In this document: one piece after another, positions 17,435 to 26,300 of the stretch
Layout: every line of letters starts with the position of its first letter
Position numbering within the stretch: position 1 is the first letter of the stretch
Assembly: GCA_005881275.1 (NCBI GenBank)
Contig: VBEF01000039.1
Span: forward strand, 1-64,000
Direction: 5' to 3'
Length of the DNA stretch: 64,000 nucleotides
Origin: Chloroflexota bacterium
Lineage (GTDB): Bacteria; Chloroflexota; Dormibacteria; Dormibacterales; Dormibacteraceae
Notes under the pieces: model-generated
What the model was told of the DNA's origin: nothing
Databases searched by the model: none
Seen by the model: the letters and a program-made list of their open reading frames with translations, nothing else
Translations under genes and position numbers: made by a program

Positions 17435-19328
17435 CCGAAGGGTGGGCATCCTCGAGACGATCCACTCGCCGGCCGATCTCAAGGCGCTGGACCCTGCGCG
17501 GCTGAGCGAGCTCGCGACCGAAGTCCGGGCCTTCCTCGTCGAGCAGACCTCACGCACCGGCGGCCATCTCTCCCCCAACCTCGGTGTGGTCGAGCTCACA
17601 TTTGCGCTTCACCGCGTGTTCGACAGCCCGAGTGACGCGATCGTCTGGGACACCGGCCACCAGGCGTACGTCCACAAGCTTGTGACCGGCCGAGCCGCAG
17701 AGTTTCCACGTCTGCGCCAGGCAGGCGGCATGTCCGGTTATCCGTCACGCAAGGAGTCCCAGCACGACCTCGTCGAGAACAGCCACGCGTCGACTTCGCT
17801 CAGCTACGCACTCGGCCTTGCCGAGGCGCGGCTGCGCAAGCGGGTCGGCGGATTCGTCGTCGCGGTCATCGGCGACGGCGCGCTGACGGGCGGCATGGCG
17901 TATGAGGCTCTGAACCAGATCGCCCACCTGCAGCCGCCGAACCTGATCATCGTGATCAACGACAACGGCCGTTCCTACGCGCCCACGGTCGGCGGCCTCG
18001 CGCGGCATCTCTCGCAGCTTCGCGTCGATCCCCGTTATGAGCGCCTCAAGGATGAGATCTCCCATCTTCTGCGTGACCTGCCGCTGGTCGGCTCCACCGC
18101 CGACCAGGCCGCCTATCGGGTGAAAGAAGGTCTGAAGCAGCTGCTCCAGCCTTCGACCATGTTCGAGAGCCTCGGCATCAAGTACGCAGGCCTCGTGGAT
18201 GGGCATGATGAGCTCGCTCTCGAAGAAGTTCTCACGCGCTCGAAGAAGCTGCGCGAGCCGGTGGTGGTACACGTCGTCACCGAAAAAGGCCACGGGTACA
18301 GCCCGGCGGTCGACGACGAGGTCGACAAGCTGCACGGCGTCAGCGCTTTCGACCCGCTGACGGGGCGGCCGCGCTCGACCGAGGTGACCTACACCGACGT
18401 CTTCGGCGAAGCGCTGATGACGGCGGCCTCGCGGCGCCCTGAGGTTTGCGCCATCACCGCGGCCATGGCCTCGTCGACGGGACTTCTGAACTTCGCCAAA
18501 GAGTTTCCCGACCGTTTCTTCGACGTCGGCATCTGCGAGCAGCACGCGGTCACGTTCGCGGCCGGACTCGCGATGGCGGGCATGCATCCGGTGGTCTGCA
18601 TCTACTCCACCTTTCTCGCGCGCGCCTTCGACCAGACGATCATGGACGTCGCGCTGCACAAGCTGCCGGTGGTCTTCGTCATCGACCGTGCGGGAGTGAC
18701 TGGTCCCGATGGCGCGTCGCACCACGGGATCTTCGACCTCTCGTACCTGCGCCTCATCCCCAACCTGAAGATCGCGGCGCCGAAAGACGCGACTGAGCTG
18801 TGCGCCCTGCTCGAGACCGCGCTCGCGACGGATGGGCCCGTTGCGATCCGCTACCCGAAGGGGCCGGTATCCGCGAGCCCCGACCTGCCGGTGGAGCCGC
18901 TACCCGTCGGCCGCTGGGAGGAGGTCCGCAAAGGAAAGGACGCGGTCATCTTCGCCGTCGGCAAGATGGTCGAGGTCGCCGGTGAGGCCGCGGAGCGCCT
19001 CGAGATGCAAGGCCTGTCCTGCGGCGTGATCAACGCCCGATGGGTCAAGCCGGTCGATCCGCGCATTGCGGATTGGGCACGCGCCTATCCGACCGTGCTG
19101 ACCGTCGAGGACAACGTCGGCGCGGGCGGCTTTGGCGGAGCGGTGCTGGAGGCGCTGGCGCCGCACGGCCTTGCCGGTCGGGTGCGGAACCTCGCCCTGC
19201 CAGATGCATTCCTGCCGCACGGCAAAGCGTCAGACATCCTGAAGGAGCACGGGCTCGACGCGGCGGGGATCGCCAGGGCCGTCTACGAGGCGGTCACGGG
19301 ACCCGTCCGTAAAGAGGACCGAATCTGA
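17421..19328 (+). CDS. dxs: 1-deoxy-D-xylulose-5-phosphate synthase
   Basis: 635 residues, full length. The TPP-binding region GDGALTGGMAYEALNQI ... NDNG lies near residues 150-185. The HLSPNLGVVELTFALH and DTGHQAYVHKL segments are at the N terminus, the pyrimidine-binding DVGICEQHAVTFAAGLA near 370, and DRAGVTGPDGASHHGIFDLSY near 415. It condenses pyruvate and glyceraldehyde-3-phosphate in the first step of the MEP isoprenoid pathway. The GTG at 17421 overlaps pepA; a second in-frame GTG at 17442, closer to the conserved ILETIHSPADL, is an equally possible start. No other MEP gene is in the window. Confidence 0.97.
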   Translation: MLSVNRRVGILETIHSPADLKALDPARLSELATEVRAFLVEQTSRTGGHLSPNLGVVELTFALHRVFDSPSDAIVWDTGHQAYVHKLVTGRAAEFPRLRQAGGMSGYPSRKESQHDLVENSHASTSLSYALGLAEARLRKRVGGFVVAVIGDGALTGGMAYEALNQIAHLQPPNLIIVINDNGRSYAPTVGGLARHLSQLRVDPRYERLKDEISHLLRDLPLVGSTADQAAYRVKEGLKQLLQPSTMFESLGIKYAGLVDGHDELALEEVLTRSKKLREPVVVHVVTEKGHGYSPAVDDEVDKLHGVSAFDPLTGRPRSTEVTYTDVFGEALMTAASRRPEVCAITAAMASSTGLLNFAKEFPDRFFDVGICEQHAVTFAAGLAMAGMHPVVCIYSTFLARAFDQTIMDVALHKLPVVFVIDRAGVTGPDGASHHGIFDLSYLRLIPNLKIAAPKDATELCALLETALATDGPVAIRYPKGPVSASPDLPVEPLPVGRWEEVRKGKDAVIFAVGKMVEVAGEAAERLEMQGLSCGVINARWVKPVDPRIADWARAYPTVLTVEDNVGAGGFGGAVLEALAPHGLAGRVRNLALPDAFLPHGKASDILKEHGLDAAGIARAVYEAVTGPVRKEDRI

Positions 19329-19340
19329 GAGGCGCGGCCT

Positions 19341-19745
19341 CTAGAGCTTTTTCCGGCCGCCGAAACCTTCGCCGACATGATGCCAGTGGTCAACACGCTC
19401 TTCGCCGAGCTTCCAGCACAGCTCCACCAGCTCGCCGTCCCGATACGACGGGAAGTCGATCAACCCCTCGAGCGGACCCTTGAGCTGGATGCCCATGCTG
19501 TTGAGGCTAAGCACCGCTTTGAGCAGCTCTTCCTCGGCGCCCTGGACCGCATCGCGCGCCTGCTGCTCGCGCTCGCGCTCCTCGCCGTTGGCGCTCGGCC
19601 GCTGCATGGCGTACTCCGCCATGCGGAGCTGCTCTTCGAGGTCGGGGCGCAACGCTGATAGCTCCGCGATTTGGGCCACGATCGGGCGCACCCGAGGCAG
19701 CTCGCGGTTCGCCTCGTCGACTGTGTACGTGCGGAGCCTCTGCAC
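19341..19745 (-). CDS. DUF2203-family protein
   Basis: 134 residues. It begins with TYTVDEANRELPRVRPIVAQI, the hallmark opening of DUF2203. A highly charged coiled-coil-like stretch (about 45-75, rich in Glu/Arg) follows, then GIQLKGPLEGLIDFPS and ELCWKLGEERVDHWHHVGEGF at the C terminus. The terminal WHHV-x-EGF is invariant in the family, whose function is unknown. It is a single-gene unit, convergent with dxs and divergent from the F420 oxidoreductase gene 21 bp away. Confidence 0.88.
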   Translation of the reverse strand: MQRLRTYTVDEANRELPRVRPIVAQIAELSALRPDLEEQLRMAEYAMQRPSANGEEREREQQARDAVQGAEEELLKAVLSLNSMGIQLKGPLEGLIDFPSYRDGELVELCWKLGEERVDHWHHVGEGFGGRKKL

Positions 19746-19766
19746 CGCTCAACGATACTTCGTTCG

Positions 19767-20177
19767 ATGGACGCGACGGTTATGCGACGGCGTATTTCCG
19801 ACACGCGCGTCGCCCGCCTGGCGACGACTGGAGCGGGGGGACGACCACACATCGTCCCTATCACCTTTGCGATCGAAAGGGAGAGCGTCTATTTCGCGGT
19901 CGACGCAAAGCCCAAGCGCACGCCCGACCTTCAACGCCTGCGCAACATCACGACCAACCCGGCGGTCTCCGTGCTGTTCGACCATTACGAGGAGGACTGG
20001 CGCAAGCTCTGGTGGGTGCGGGTCGAAGGCTCGGCGCGAATACTCGGCGACGAGGCCGAAGCGCAGCGCGCAATAGATCTGCTGGTCGGCCGGTACGAGC
20101 AGTACCGGCGCGCACGCCCCGGCGGCCCGGTGGTTGCAATTTCGATCGAGCGCATGACTGGGTGGTCGCCAGCCTAG
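19767..20177 (+). CDS. PPOX-class F420-dependent oxidoreductase
   Basis: 136 residues of the split beta-barrel flavin/F420-binding family (Rv0121-like). The core RVARLATTGAGGRPHIVPITFAI is followed by YFAVDAKPKR. NPAVSVLFDHYEEDWRKLWWVRVEGSARI covers the middle, and a C-terminal helix ends ISIERMTGWSP. Such enzymes use coenzyme F420 or FMN to reduce small molecules; the native substrate is unknown. Start chosen at ATG 19767, since the upstream part of the frame is antisense to the DUF2203 gene. It hints that the host makes F420, in line with an actinobacterial or chloroflexotal origin. Confidence 0.85.
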   Translation: MDATVMRRRISDTRVARLATTGAGGRPHIVPITFAIERESVYFAVDAKPKRTPDLQRLRNITTNPAVSVLFDHYEEDWRKLWWVRVEGSARILGDEAEAQRAIDLLVGRYEQYRRARPGGPVVAISIERMTGWSPA

Positions 20178-20201
20178 CGAGACGCACCTCCCGAATAAAC
20201 C

Positions 20202-20217
20202 CTGCCGGTTAAGGCAG
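20202..20217. promoter_or_regulatory. Small inverted repeat before the cyclase/AAA gene
   Basis: CTGCC at 20202-20206 and GGCAG at 20213-20217 are separated by GGTTAA, 10 bp before the GTG of the cyclase/AAA gene. It could be an operator or a short hairpin over the ribosome-binding region. Short arms make this weak. Confidence 0.25.
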
Positions 20218-20226
20218 AATCGGTCC

Positions 20227-23200
20227 GTGTCCGAGCAGCGCAAGGTCGTGACCATCCTCTTCGCCGACGTGGTGGGCTCGACGGAGATTGCGTCCCAGCG
20301 CGACCCGGAGGTGGTGCGCTCGATGATGTCGCGCTACTTCATGCGCGTCGGCGAGATATCCGCCGCATACGGCGGGACCGTGGAGAAGTTCGCCGGAGAT
20401 GCGGCGATGGTCGTCTTCGGCGTGCCGGTGGTGCACGACGACGACCCAGAGCGCGCGGTTCGCGCCGCGCTCGAGATCCGGGACGGCGGGGCCGAGCTCC
20501 AGGTCCGCGTGGGCGTCAACACCGGCGAGGCCGTCACGGCGGCAGCCGACGATCGCCAGTTCATGGTCAGCGGCGACGCCGTGAACGTGGCCGCCCGACT
20601 TCAGCAAGGCGCGGAGGCCGGTGAGGTCCTGGTCGGCTCGCTCACCCATCAGCTCACGCGCAACGCAATCGAATACGAGGCACGTGCACCCGTTGCCGCC
20701 AAAGGCAAGACCGAGCCGCTGGTGGCTCATCGAGCTCTCCGTCCGCGAAGCGAGGTTCCGGTGCAGATGCGGGGCATCCCTGGCCTGCACGCTGCGCTTG
20801 TCGGCCGCAACCGCGAGCTGAGGCTGCTCCTGGATACCTTCGCGCGCGTCGCGGAGGATCGGCGGCCGCATCTGTTCACCATCGTCGGCGCTGCGGGGAT
20901 CGGGAAATCGCGCCTGGTCAGCGAAGCGTTGACCGGGCTCGCGGACTCGGGCGCGCGGGTCCTGCGCGGCCGCTGCCTCCCCTATGGCCGCGGCATCACC
21001 TACTGGCCCCTCATCGAGATGCTGAGGCAGGACACCGGCACAGGCCTTGCCGACGAGCGTGAAGGCGCCCTCGCCAAGCTCGACCGATGGCTGGGGGAAC
21101 TTTTGAGCGACGATCCACAGCGACCTGCTGTGCGCGCGAGGCTCGCCGCGATGCTTGGCCTCGAAACCGCGGAGGCTATCATGCCCGACACGCCGGCGGA
21201 ACGTGTCGGGCGCGAGATTGGATGGGCCGTACGCCACTACATCGAGGCGGTCGCGCACAGCGCTCCGCTCATCGTCGTGGTCGACGATGTGCAGTGGGCC
21301 GAGCCGCCCATCGTGGCGCTGATCGAGCAGCTAGCCGATCGCGTGGCCGACGTTCCGGTGCTCATCATCTGCATGGCCCGTCCAGAATTTCTCGAGCTGC
21401 GCGGCGGCTGGAGCGCCGGCAAGGCAAACGCAACCACCATCACGCTCGATCCACTCGATCCGCTGGAAACGTCGACACTTGTCTCGCGACTGCTCGAGAT
21501 CGAGGCGCTTCCTGAGGATCTGCGCCGCCAGATCGTCGAACGCTCCGCCGGCACGCCTCTGTTCTGCGAAGAGTTCATCCACATGCTCATCGACGAGGGC
21601 CTCGTCGTGCGCGACGGCGCAAGCTGGCGCGCCGCCGCGACGATCGATCAGATCCGCGTGCCGCAAGGCATCAACGCGGTTCTTGCTGCCCGCCTCGACC
21701 TCCTGCCTGAAGAAGAAAGGAGCGTGTTGCAATCGGCGAGTGTCATCGGAGAGAGGTTTGGCCTGCACGAGGTCGATTCGCTGGTCGGTGGCGACGTGGA
21801 GTCGCGTCTTGACTCGTTGCGGCGCAAGGGCCTGGTCTCAGGTGGCGACAGCGCCGGCGAGGAGTTCAGATTCCGCCACCTTCTGATCCACGACGCCGCA
21901 TACGGTTCGCTGCCGAAAGCGGGTCGAGCGACGCTGCACGACCGGTTTCGCTCGGTTCTGGAGCGTGAGGCCAGGGACCCGCAACAGGTCACCGAGATTC
22001 TCGCCCACCACGCGGAGCGCGCATTCGCCCTTTCGCACGAACTCGGCCTGGAGGAAGAAATGGTCCGCGAGCGCGCAGTGAAGGCGGTCGAGTGGCTGTT
22101 CGCGACAGCGGACCGCGCGCGAACGCGGCACGACACGGCGACGATGGATTCCACCCTTCGTTCGATTCGCACGACCGCGGCCGAATTGCCCGCGGGTGGG
22201 GAGCCGGCCACCCGAGCCAGGCTGCGTCTTCTCGAGGCCCAGCTATTGGTGATGAGGGCCGACTATCGCGGGGCGAGCGAGGCGGCCGCCGAGGCGGCAG
22301 CGCTTGCAGAGTCAGCCGGCCTGCTGTCCACGGTGGCGGCCGCCCGTCTCGCCGCGGCCTGGATCTGGAATTTCAGCGGCACAGGAATCGTCACAGAATT
22401 CGAACGGATATGCGATCTGGCCGTTGAGGCCATGCATCGTGCGGGTGACGTCTCCGGTGAGATCGAGGCGAGGCAGATCAAGAACAACATTCCTTTCGCG
22501 GCCGGCCGGCTCGACGAGTTCGTCGCCACCAGCCTGGACCTCCTCGCACAAGCCCGGTCGATCGGCGATGGTCCGCGTGTCGCGGCCATCCTCGAACGAC
22601 TCGCCGCGGTCGAATCCGTACGTGGCAACATCGAGCTGGCGACACGCTTCCTGGAAGAGGGAGAGGCTCTGGCTGCCCAGCTGGGGCTGCGCAACACGGC
22701 GATCCACATGATGCGAAACCGTGCCATGAACATCCTCCGGGCCGGTGACGCCAGCGGTTCTGAAGTCGTCTGCCGGCAATTTCTGGCGGCAGCCGAGGAA
22801 GCAGGGGCGGTGCAGCTGCACATAAGCGCGCTGCGCTTCCTGGCGTACGCGCTGCGGGTGGGCGGAGATTTCTCCGAAATGGCGCGCGTGCTCGATTCCG
22901 CGATCGCTATGAGCGAAGCTTCCGGAGAGCGTTGGAACCGGGCCGAAATTCTTGGCTTGCGCTCCCGCGCAGCGCTTGAGCTGGGCGACCTCGGCGCGGC
23001 TGAGGCATTCATTCAGCGTGCCGTCGAAGCCACACGCGAGGAGGACATCACCGGAATTTCGGAGGTCCAGGGCCACCTGGGTCTCTTGCGGGCGGCGCAA
23101 GGGCGGGACGCCGACGCTGAGGCTGCCCTTCGCCGCAGCCACGACGTGGTCGCGTCGACGGGATATGAGTGGATGGTCGCCGACGCGGCGGTCAACCTGG

Positions 23201-23358
23201 CCCAATTCCTCGCCCAGCGCGGTCGTTTCGCCGAGGCGCGCGCCATCGTGGACGACTGGGAGCCGAAGGTGCACACGATCGGCTGGCGCGGCTGGAACCC
23301 GACGTTCCGAGCCATCCGCGAACTGATCGGCGGAGGTGTAGCCCACTCTGAGACTTGA
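20227..23358 (+). CDS. Class III adenylate/guanylate cyclase with AAA/NACHT-like ATPase and TPR-like tail
   Basis: 1043 residues. The class III cyclase domain (about 1-180) starts VTILFADVVGSTEIASQRD, with the metal-binding Asp, and has KFAGDAAMVVFGVPV and VGVNTGEAVTAA. An ATPase domain follows (about 195-600): Walker A in VGAAGIGKSRLVSEAL near residue 222, Walker B in LIVVVDDVQWAEPP near 350. The final ~430 residues are Ala/Glu-rich helical repeats of TPR type. The architecture is common in Actinobacteria and Chloroflexota, where it couples nucleotide sensing to signalling. The second substrate-specificity positions were not resolved, so cAMP or cGMP production is unproven and the cyclase may be degenerate. 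Start is GTG 20227. Confidence 0.9.
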   Translation: MSEQRKVVTILFADVVGSTEIASQRDPEVVRSMMSRYFMRVGEISAAYGGTVEKFAGDAAMVVFGVPVVHDDDPERAVRAALEIRDGGAELQVRVGVNTGEAVTAAADDRQFMVSGDAVNVAARLQQGAEAGEVLVGSLTHQLTRNAIEYEARAPVAAKGKTEPLVAHRALRPRSEVPVQMRGIPGLHAALVGRNRELRLLLDTFARVAEDRRPHLFTIVGAAGIGKSRLVSEALTGLADSGARVLRGRCLPYGRGITYWPLIEMLRQDTGTGLADEREGALAKLDRWLGELLSDDPQRPAVRARLAAMLGLETAEAIMPDTPAERVGREIGWAVRHYIEAVAHSAPLIVVVDDVQWAEPPIVALIEQLADRVADVPVLIICMARPEFLELRGGWSAGKANATTITLDPLDPLETSTLVSRLLEIEALPEDLRRQIVERSAGTPLFCEEFIHMLIDEGLVVRDGASWRAAATIDQIRVPQGINAVLAARLDLLPEEERSVLQSASVIGERFGLHEVDSLVGGDVESRLDSLRRKGLVSGGDSAGEEFRFRHLLIHDAAYGSLPKAGRATLHDRFRSVLEREARDPQQVTEILAHHAERAFALSHELGLEEEMVRERAVKAVEWLFATADRARTRHDTATMDSTLRSIRTTAAELPAGGEPATRARLRLLEAQLLVMRADYRGASEAAAEAAALAESAGLLSTVAAARLAAAWIWNFSGTGIVTEFERICDLAVEAMHRAGDVSGEIEARQIKNNIPFAAGRLDEFVATSLDLLAQARSIGDGPRVAAILERLAAVESVRGNIELATRFLEEGEALAAQLGLRNTAIHMMRNRAMNILRAGDASGSEVVCRQFLAAAEEAGAVQLHISALRFLAYALRVGGDFSEMARVLDSAIAMSEASGERWNRAEILGLRSRAALELGDLGAAEAFIQRAVEATREEDITGISEVQGHLGLLRAAQGRDADAEAALRRSHDVVASTGYEWMVADAAVNLAQFLAQRGRFAEARAIVDDWEPKVHTIGWRGWNPTFRAIRELIGGGVAHSET

Positions 23359-23384
23359 CAAGATGCGATGTCTTGTCTAGTCTC
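23350..23384 (+). promoter_or_regulatory. tetR promoter covered by an extended palindrome (auto-operator, leaderless start)
   Basis: A consensus -35 TTGACA (23355-23360) and a TAGTCT -10 (23378-23383) are spaced exactly 17 bp. The predicted start of transcription is at about 23390, the GTG of the tetR gene, so the mRNA would be leaderless. The promoter sits inside an inverted repeat: outer arms GAGACT/AGTCTC, inner arms GACAAGA/TCTTGTC, one mismatched pair between them, and a 7-nt centre. A TetR dimer bound here would block RNA polymerase. The -35 overlaps the stop codon of the upstream gene. Confidence 0.7.
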
Positions 23385-23389
23385 GTTTC

Positions 23390-24166
23390 GTGGCCGTGCG
23401 GGAGCTGATCCTCGACCGTGCGCCGGGTGTCCTGGCGCGAAGCGCCAGGCCGACCGTGGCCGACTTTGCGACCGCCGCCGGTGTCTCTCGCGCCAGCTTC
23501 TACCGCCACTTCAGGTCCCGTGAAGCACTGCTCGAGGCGCTCGAGGTGGTGCCGGAACCGGGGTCGCGGGAAAGGATCCTGCGCGCCGCCGTGGAGATGG
23601 TCGGCGACCAGGGACTCGGCGCCCTTGCAATGGACGAGTTAGCCGATCGAGCGGGCGTCTCGCGCGCGACGCTTTACCGCGTCTTCCCCGGCAAGGCGGC
23701 CCTGTTCACAGGACTGATCGAGTCCTACTCTCCGCTCGAGCCGGTCAGCAGGCTGCTCGCGGCTGGGCAGGACGCCGCGCCCCTCGAGCTGATGCCCGAG
23801 CTCGCCCGAACCGCGTATCGCGCGGTGTATGCGGGCGGCGAAAATCGGTCCGGCCTTCTGCGTGCGCTCTTCTTCGAGGTCAGCGCACTCGCTCCCGAAA
23901 CAGAGGAGGCCGCCCGCGGAGCCATCACAAAGGTTGTGGGCGCGCTGGTCATGTACGTGACGTCGCAGATGTCCGCCGGCACGCTGCGCACGATGCATCC
24001 CCTGCTGGCGCTTCAGTTATTCATCGGTCCGATCTTCTTTCACATCCTCACCAGGCCTTTCGCGGAGCGCGTGCTGAGCCTGGACATCGACGGCGAGACC
24101 GCTGTCACGCAGCTGGCTGAGTCCTGGCTTCGAGCCATGGTCGTCAAGGAGGAAGGAGATGGGTGA
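23390..24166 (+). CDS. TetR/AcrR-family regulator with two tandem HTH domains
   Basis: 258 residues. Two TetR-type helix-turn-helix units are visible: the first at about 22-43 (TVADFATAAGVSRASFYRHF), the second at about 79-100 (AMDELADRAGVSRATLYRVF). Most TetR proteins have one, about 200 residues in all. The remaining ~150 residues form the helical ligand/dimer domain. The GTG start lies at the predicted transcription start of a promoter buried in a palindrome, so autorepression is likely. The gene overlaps the ABC ATPase gene by 8 bp, so it probably controls the exporter, with the exported compound as inducer (inference). Confidence 0.88.
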   Translation: MAVRELILDRAPGVLARSARPTVADFATAAGVSRASFYRHFRSREALLEALEVVPEPGSRERILRAAVEMVGDQGLGALAMDELADRAGVSRATLYRVFPGKAALFTGLIESYSPLEPVSRLLAAGQDAAPLELMPELARTAYRAVYAGGENRSGLLRALFFEVSALAPETEEAARGAITKVVGALVMYVTSQMSAGTLRTMHPLLALQLFIGPIFFHILTRPFAERVLSLDIDGETAVTQLAESWLRAMVVKEEGDG

Positions 24167-24875
24167 CACATATGCGGTGGACGTGGAAGGTGCGTCCAAG
24201 TCGTTCGGCGCATACAAGGCGCTGAAGGGCGTGAACCTGCGCGTGCGTCAGGGCGAGATCTACGGTCTGCTCGGTCCGAACGGGGCGGGCAAGACCACGT
24301 TGATCCGCCTCATCTGCGGCCTGCTCGCCGCACACTCGGGGAGCGTCACGGTGCTGGGGCAGCGGATGCCCAACGTCGCGGTGCTGCGTCATATCGGCTA
24401 CATGACGCAGCAGGCGGCGCTCTATCCGGCGCTGTCGGTCGAGGAGAACGTCACCTTCTTCGCTGCCATCAATGGGGCAGAGGAAGGGGTCAAGGAGGCG
24501 CTGGAGCTGGTCCACCTCCAGGACCGCCGCGGCTCGGTGGTCGCGACGCTCAGCGGAGGACTGCGCCAGCGCTGCTCGCTCGCGTGTGCGCTGGTGCACC
24601 GCCCCGAGCTGCTCCTCCTTGACGAGCCCACCGTCGGTATCGATCCGCAGCTGCGTGTTCAGTTCTGGGAGTCCTTCCGGCAGATGGCGGCGAGCGGGAC
24701 GACGATCATCATCTCGAGCCACGTCATGGACGAGGCCGACCGCTGTCAGCGTCTCGGCTTGATCCAGTACGGCCGGCTCCTGGCCGAGGGCTCCCCCGCC
24801 GACATCCGGGCGCAAGGTGGATCGCAGAACCTCGAAGAGGCCTTCCTCGCGCTGGCGGGAAGGACGGAGTCGTGA
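24159..24875 (+). CDS. ABC-2-type exporter ATP-binding protein
   Basis: 238 residues. Walker A GPNGAGKTTLIRL is near residue 40, the Q-loop in YMTQQAALYPALSV, an ABC signature reading LSGGLRQRCSLACAL (Q/E position altered to L), Walker B LLLLDEPTVGID, and the H-loop in IISSHVMDEADRC. It energises export by the permease encoded next, with which it overlaps by a 4-bp GTGA. Translation starts at an ATG preceded by a strong GGAGGAAGGAG. This is a drug- or lipid-type efflux ATPase (DrrA/NatA-like); the substrate is unknown. Confidence 0.92.
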   Translation: MGDTYAVDVEGASKSFGAYKALKGVNLRVRQGEIYGLLGPNGAGKTTLIRLICGLLAAHSGSVTVLGQRMPNVAVLRHIGYMTQQAALYPALSVEENVTFFAAINGAEEGVKEALELVHLQDRRGSVVATLSGGLRQRCSLACALVHRPELLLLDEPTVGIDPQLRVQFWESFRQMAASGTTIIISSHVMDEADRCQRLGLIQYGRLLAEGSPADIRAQGGSQNLEEAFLALAGRTES

Positions 24876-25972
24876 GCGGCCACCGCGTCGCCGCGATCAC
24901 GCGAAGACTGCTCCAGGGGTTCCGACGCGACCGCCGGACGCTGGCTCTGCTCTTCGTTGCGCCGATCGTCATCCTCGGCCTGCTTGGCTATCTCATGCGA
25001 GGTTCGACGAGCGCGCCGCCGGTCGGAATCGCCAATCAGGACGGCGGTCCGCTGGGCGCGCTGGTGGCCGCGGCCCTTCGGGGTTCGAGCCATATCACGA
25101 CGACCGACATCAACGCCGCCGACGGCGATGCCAAGCTCAAGGATGGATCGCTCGTCGCATACATCGTGCTGCCTTCAGATTTCAGTCAGCAGGCACAGAA
25201 CGGCAACGTCGCGCCCGAAGTGCACCTCGAAGGTTCGGAGCCGGGTGTGAACGCCCCTGTTCTCCAGGCGCTGCAGCAGTCGATGCTCACTCTTGGCTCG
25301 TGGGTCACGGGGCGCAACATCACCTTCCAGCCAAGGGTCAAATATTTCTACGGCGGCCCGAACTACGACACGCTCGACTACTTCGGCGCCGCGTTCGTCG
25401 GTCTGGTCGTGTTCTTCCTCGTGTTTGTGATCACGATCGTTTCCTTCCTGAACGAGAGATCCCAGGGGACGCTCGAACGTTTGATGGCGAGCCCGCTGCG
25501 CCGCGGCGAGATCGTCCTCGGCTACATGCTCGGCTTCACCGTCATCGCTCTCGTGCAGGCGGCCGAGGTGCTGATCTTCTCGCTCGCCATCCTGAAGATC
25601 CAGAACCAGGGCAACGTGCTGCTGATCTTCGGCATGGAAGCGTTGATGGCGATCGCCGCGGTGAACCTCGGCATCTTCCTGAGCATGTTCGCGCGCTCGG
25701 AATTCCAGGCGGTGCAGTTCATCCCTCTCGTCGTGGTGCCGCAGGTCCTGCTGTCGGGAATCATCTTCCCGGTCTCGAGCGAGCCGAAGGCGCTGCAGTA
25801 CCTGTCCGACGTGCTGCCCCTCACCTACGCGGTGAACGGGATGCGCGACATCATGGTCAAGGGCGCCGACCTTACGTGGTCGTCGCTGCAGCTCGATGCG
25901 GCGGTGGTCGCCGGGTTCTGCATCGCGCTGATCGCCGCCGGGACCGCGACCCTTCGCCGAAGACTGGGATGA
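24872..25972 (+). CDS. ABC-2-type transporter permease
   Basis: 366 residues with the ABC-2 layout. There is one N-terminal membrane helix (LALLFVAPIVILGLLGYLM) and a ~130-residue extracytoplasmic domain. Five further helices cluster in the C-terminal half (GAAFVGLVVFFLVFVITIVSFL onward). The ERSQGTLERLMASPLRRGEIVLGY motif is conserved in YhgE/DrrB-like permeases. It forms the membrane channel of the exporter with the preceding ATPase. GTG start overlapping the ATPase stop. The operon is tetR, ATPase, permease, perhaps plus the zinc-ribbon gene 21 bp downstream. Confidence 0.92.
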   Translation: MSGHRVAAITRRLLQGFRRDRRTLALLFVAPIVILGLLGYLMRGSTSAPPVGIANQDGGPLGALVAAALRGSSHITTTDINAADGDAKLKDGSLVAYIVLPSDFSQQAQNGNVAPEVHLEGSEPGVNAPVLQALQQSMLTLGSWVTGRNITFQPRVKYFYGGPNYDTLDYFGAAFVGLVVFFLVFVITIVSFLNERSQGTLERLMASPLRRGEIVLGYMLGFTVIALVQAAEVLIFSLAILKIQNQGNVLLIFGMEALMAIAAVNLGIFLSMFARSEFQAVQFIPLVVVPQVLLSGIIFPVSSEPKALQYLSDVLPLTYAVNGMRDIMVKGADLTWSSLQLDAAVVAGFCIALIAAGTATLRRRLG

Positions 25973-25993
25973 ACAACGTAGTCTGAAATCGGC

Positions 25994-26299
25994 ATGTTGC
26001 TTGTTTGTTCGAGTCGCTGCGGCAGCCGGTTGTTCCGGGCCCTGTTCGCCGAGGTCGAGATCGACGCCAACGGTGACTACCAGGACTACCGCGTGGCGCA
26101 GCCCGGCTACGTGTGCCTCAACTGCGGCGCGCCGGCGGTCGACCTGGGCGAGGTGCCCGGGGCGATGGAGGAAGAGGCCCGCGCCGACGAGGCCTCCACG
26201 TCGACCACCGACATACTCTGTCCGGTCTGCGAAACGATGGTCCAGCTCGACGCGGACATGGAGTGCCCCAACTGCGGCGCTCCGCTCGAGGTCGCCTAG
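25994..26299 (+). CDS. Small zinc-ribbon protein
   Basis: 101 residues, acidic. It has a possible C-x4-C at the N terminus and three clear CxxC pairs: CLNC near 37, CPVC near 76 and CPNC near 90, the last two forming a zinc ribbon. The middle (about 45-72) is Glu/Ala-rich and probably disordered. No known enzymatic domain is seen; it may be a nucleic-acid or protein-binding adaptor. It follows the exporter permease by 21 bp on the same strand and converges with the MshC-like gene. Confidence 0.7.
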   Translation: MLLVCSSRCGSRLFRALFAEVEIDANGDYQDYRVAQPGYVCLNCGAPAVDLGEVPGAMEEEARADEASTSTTDILCPVCETMVQLDADMECPNCGAPLEVA

Positions 26300-26300
26300 C

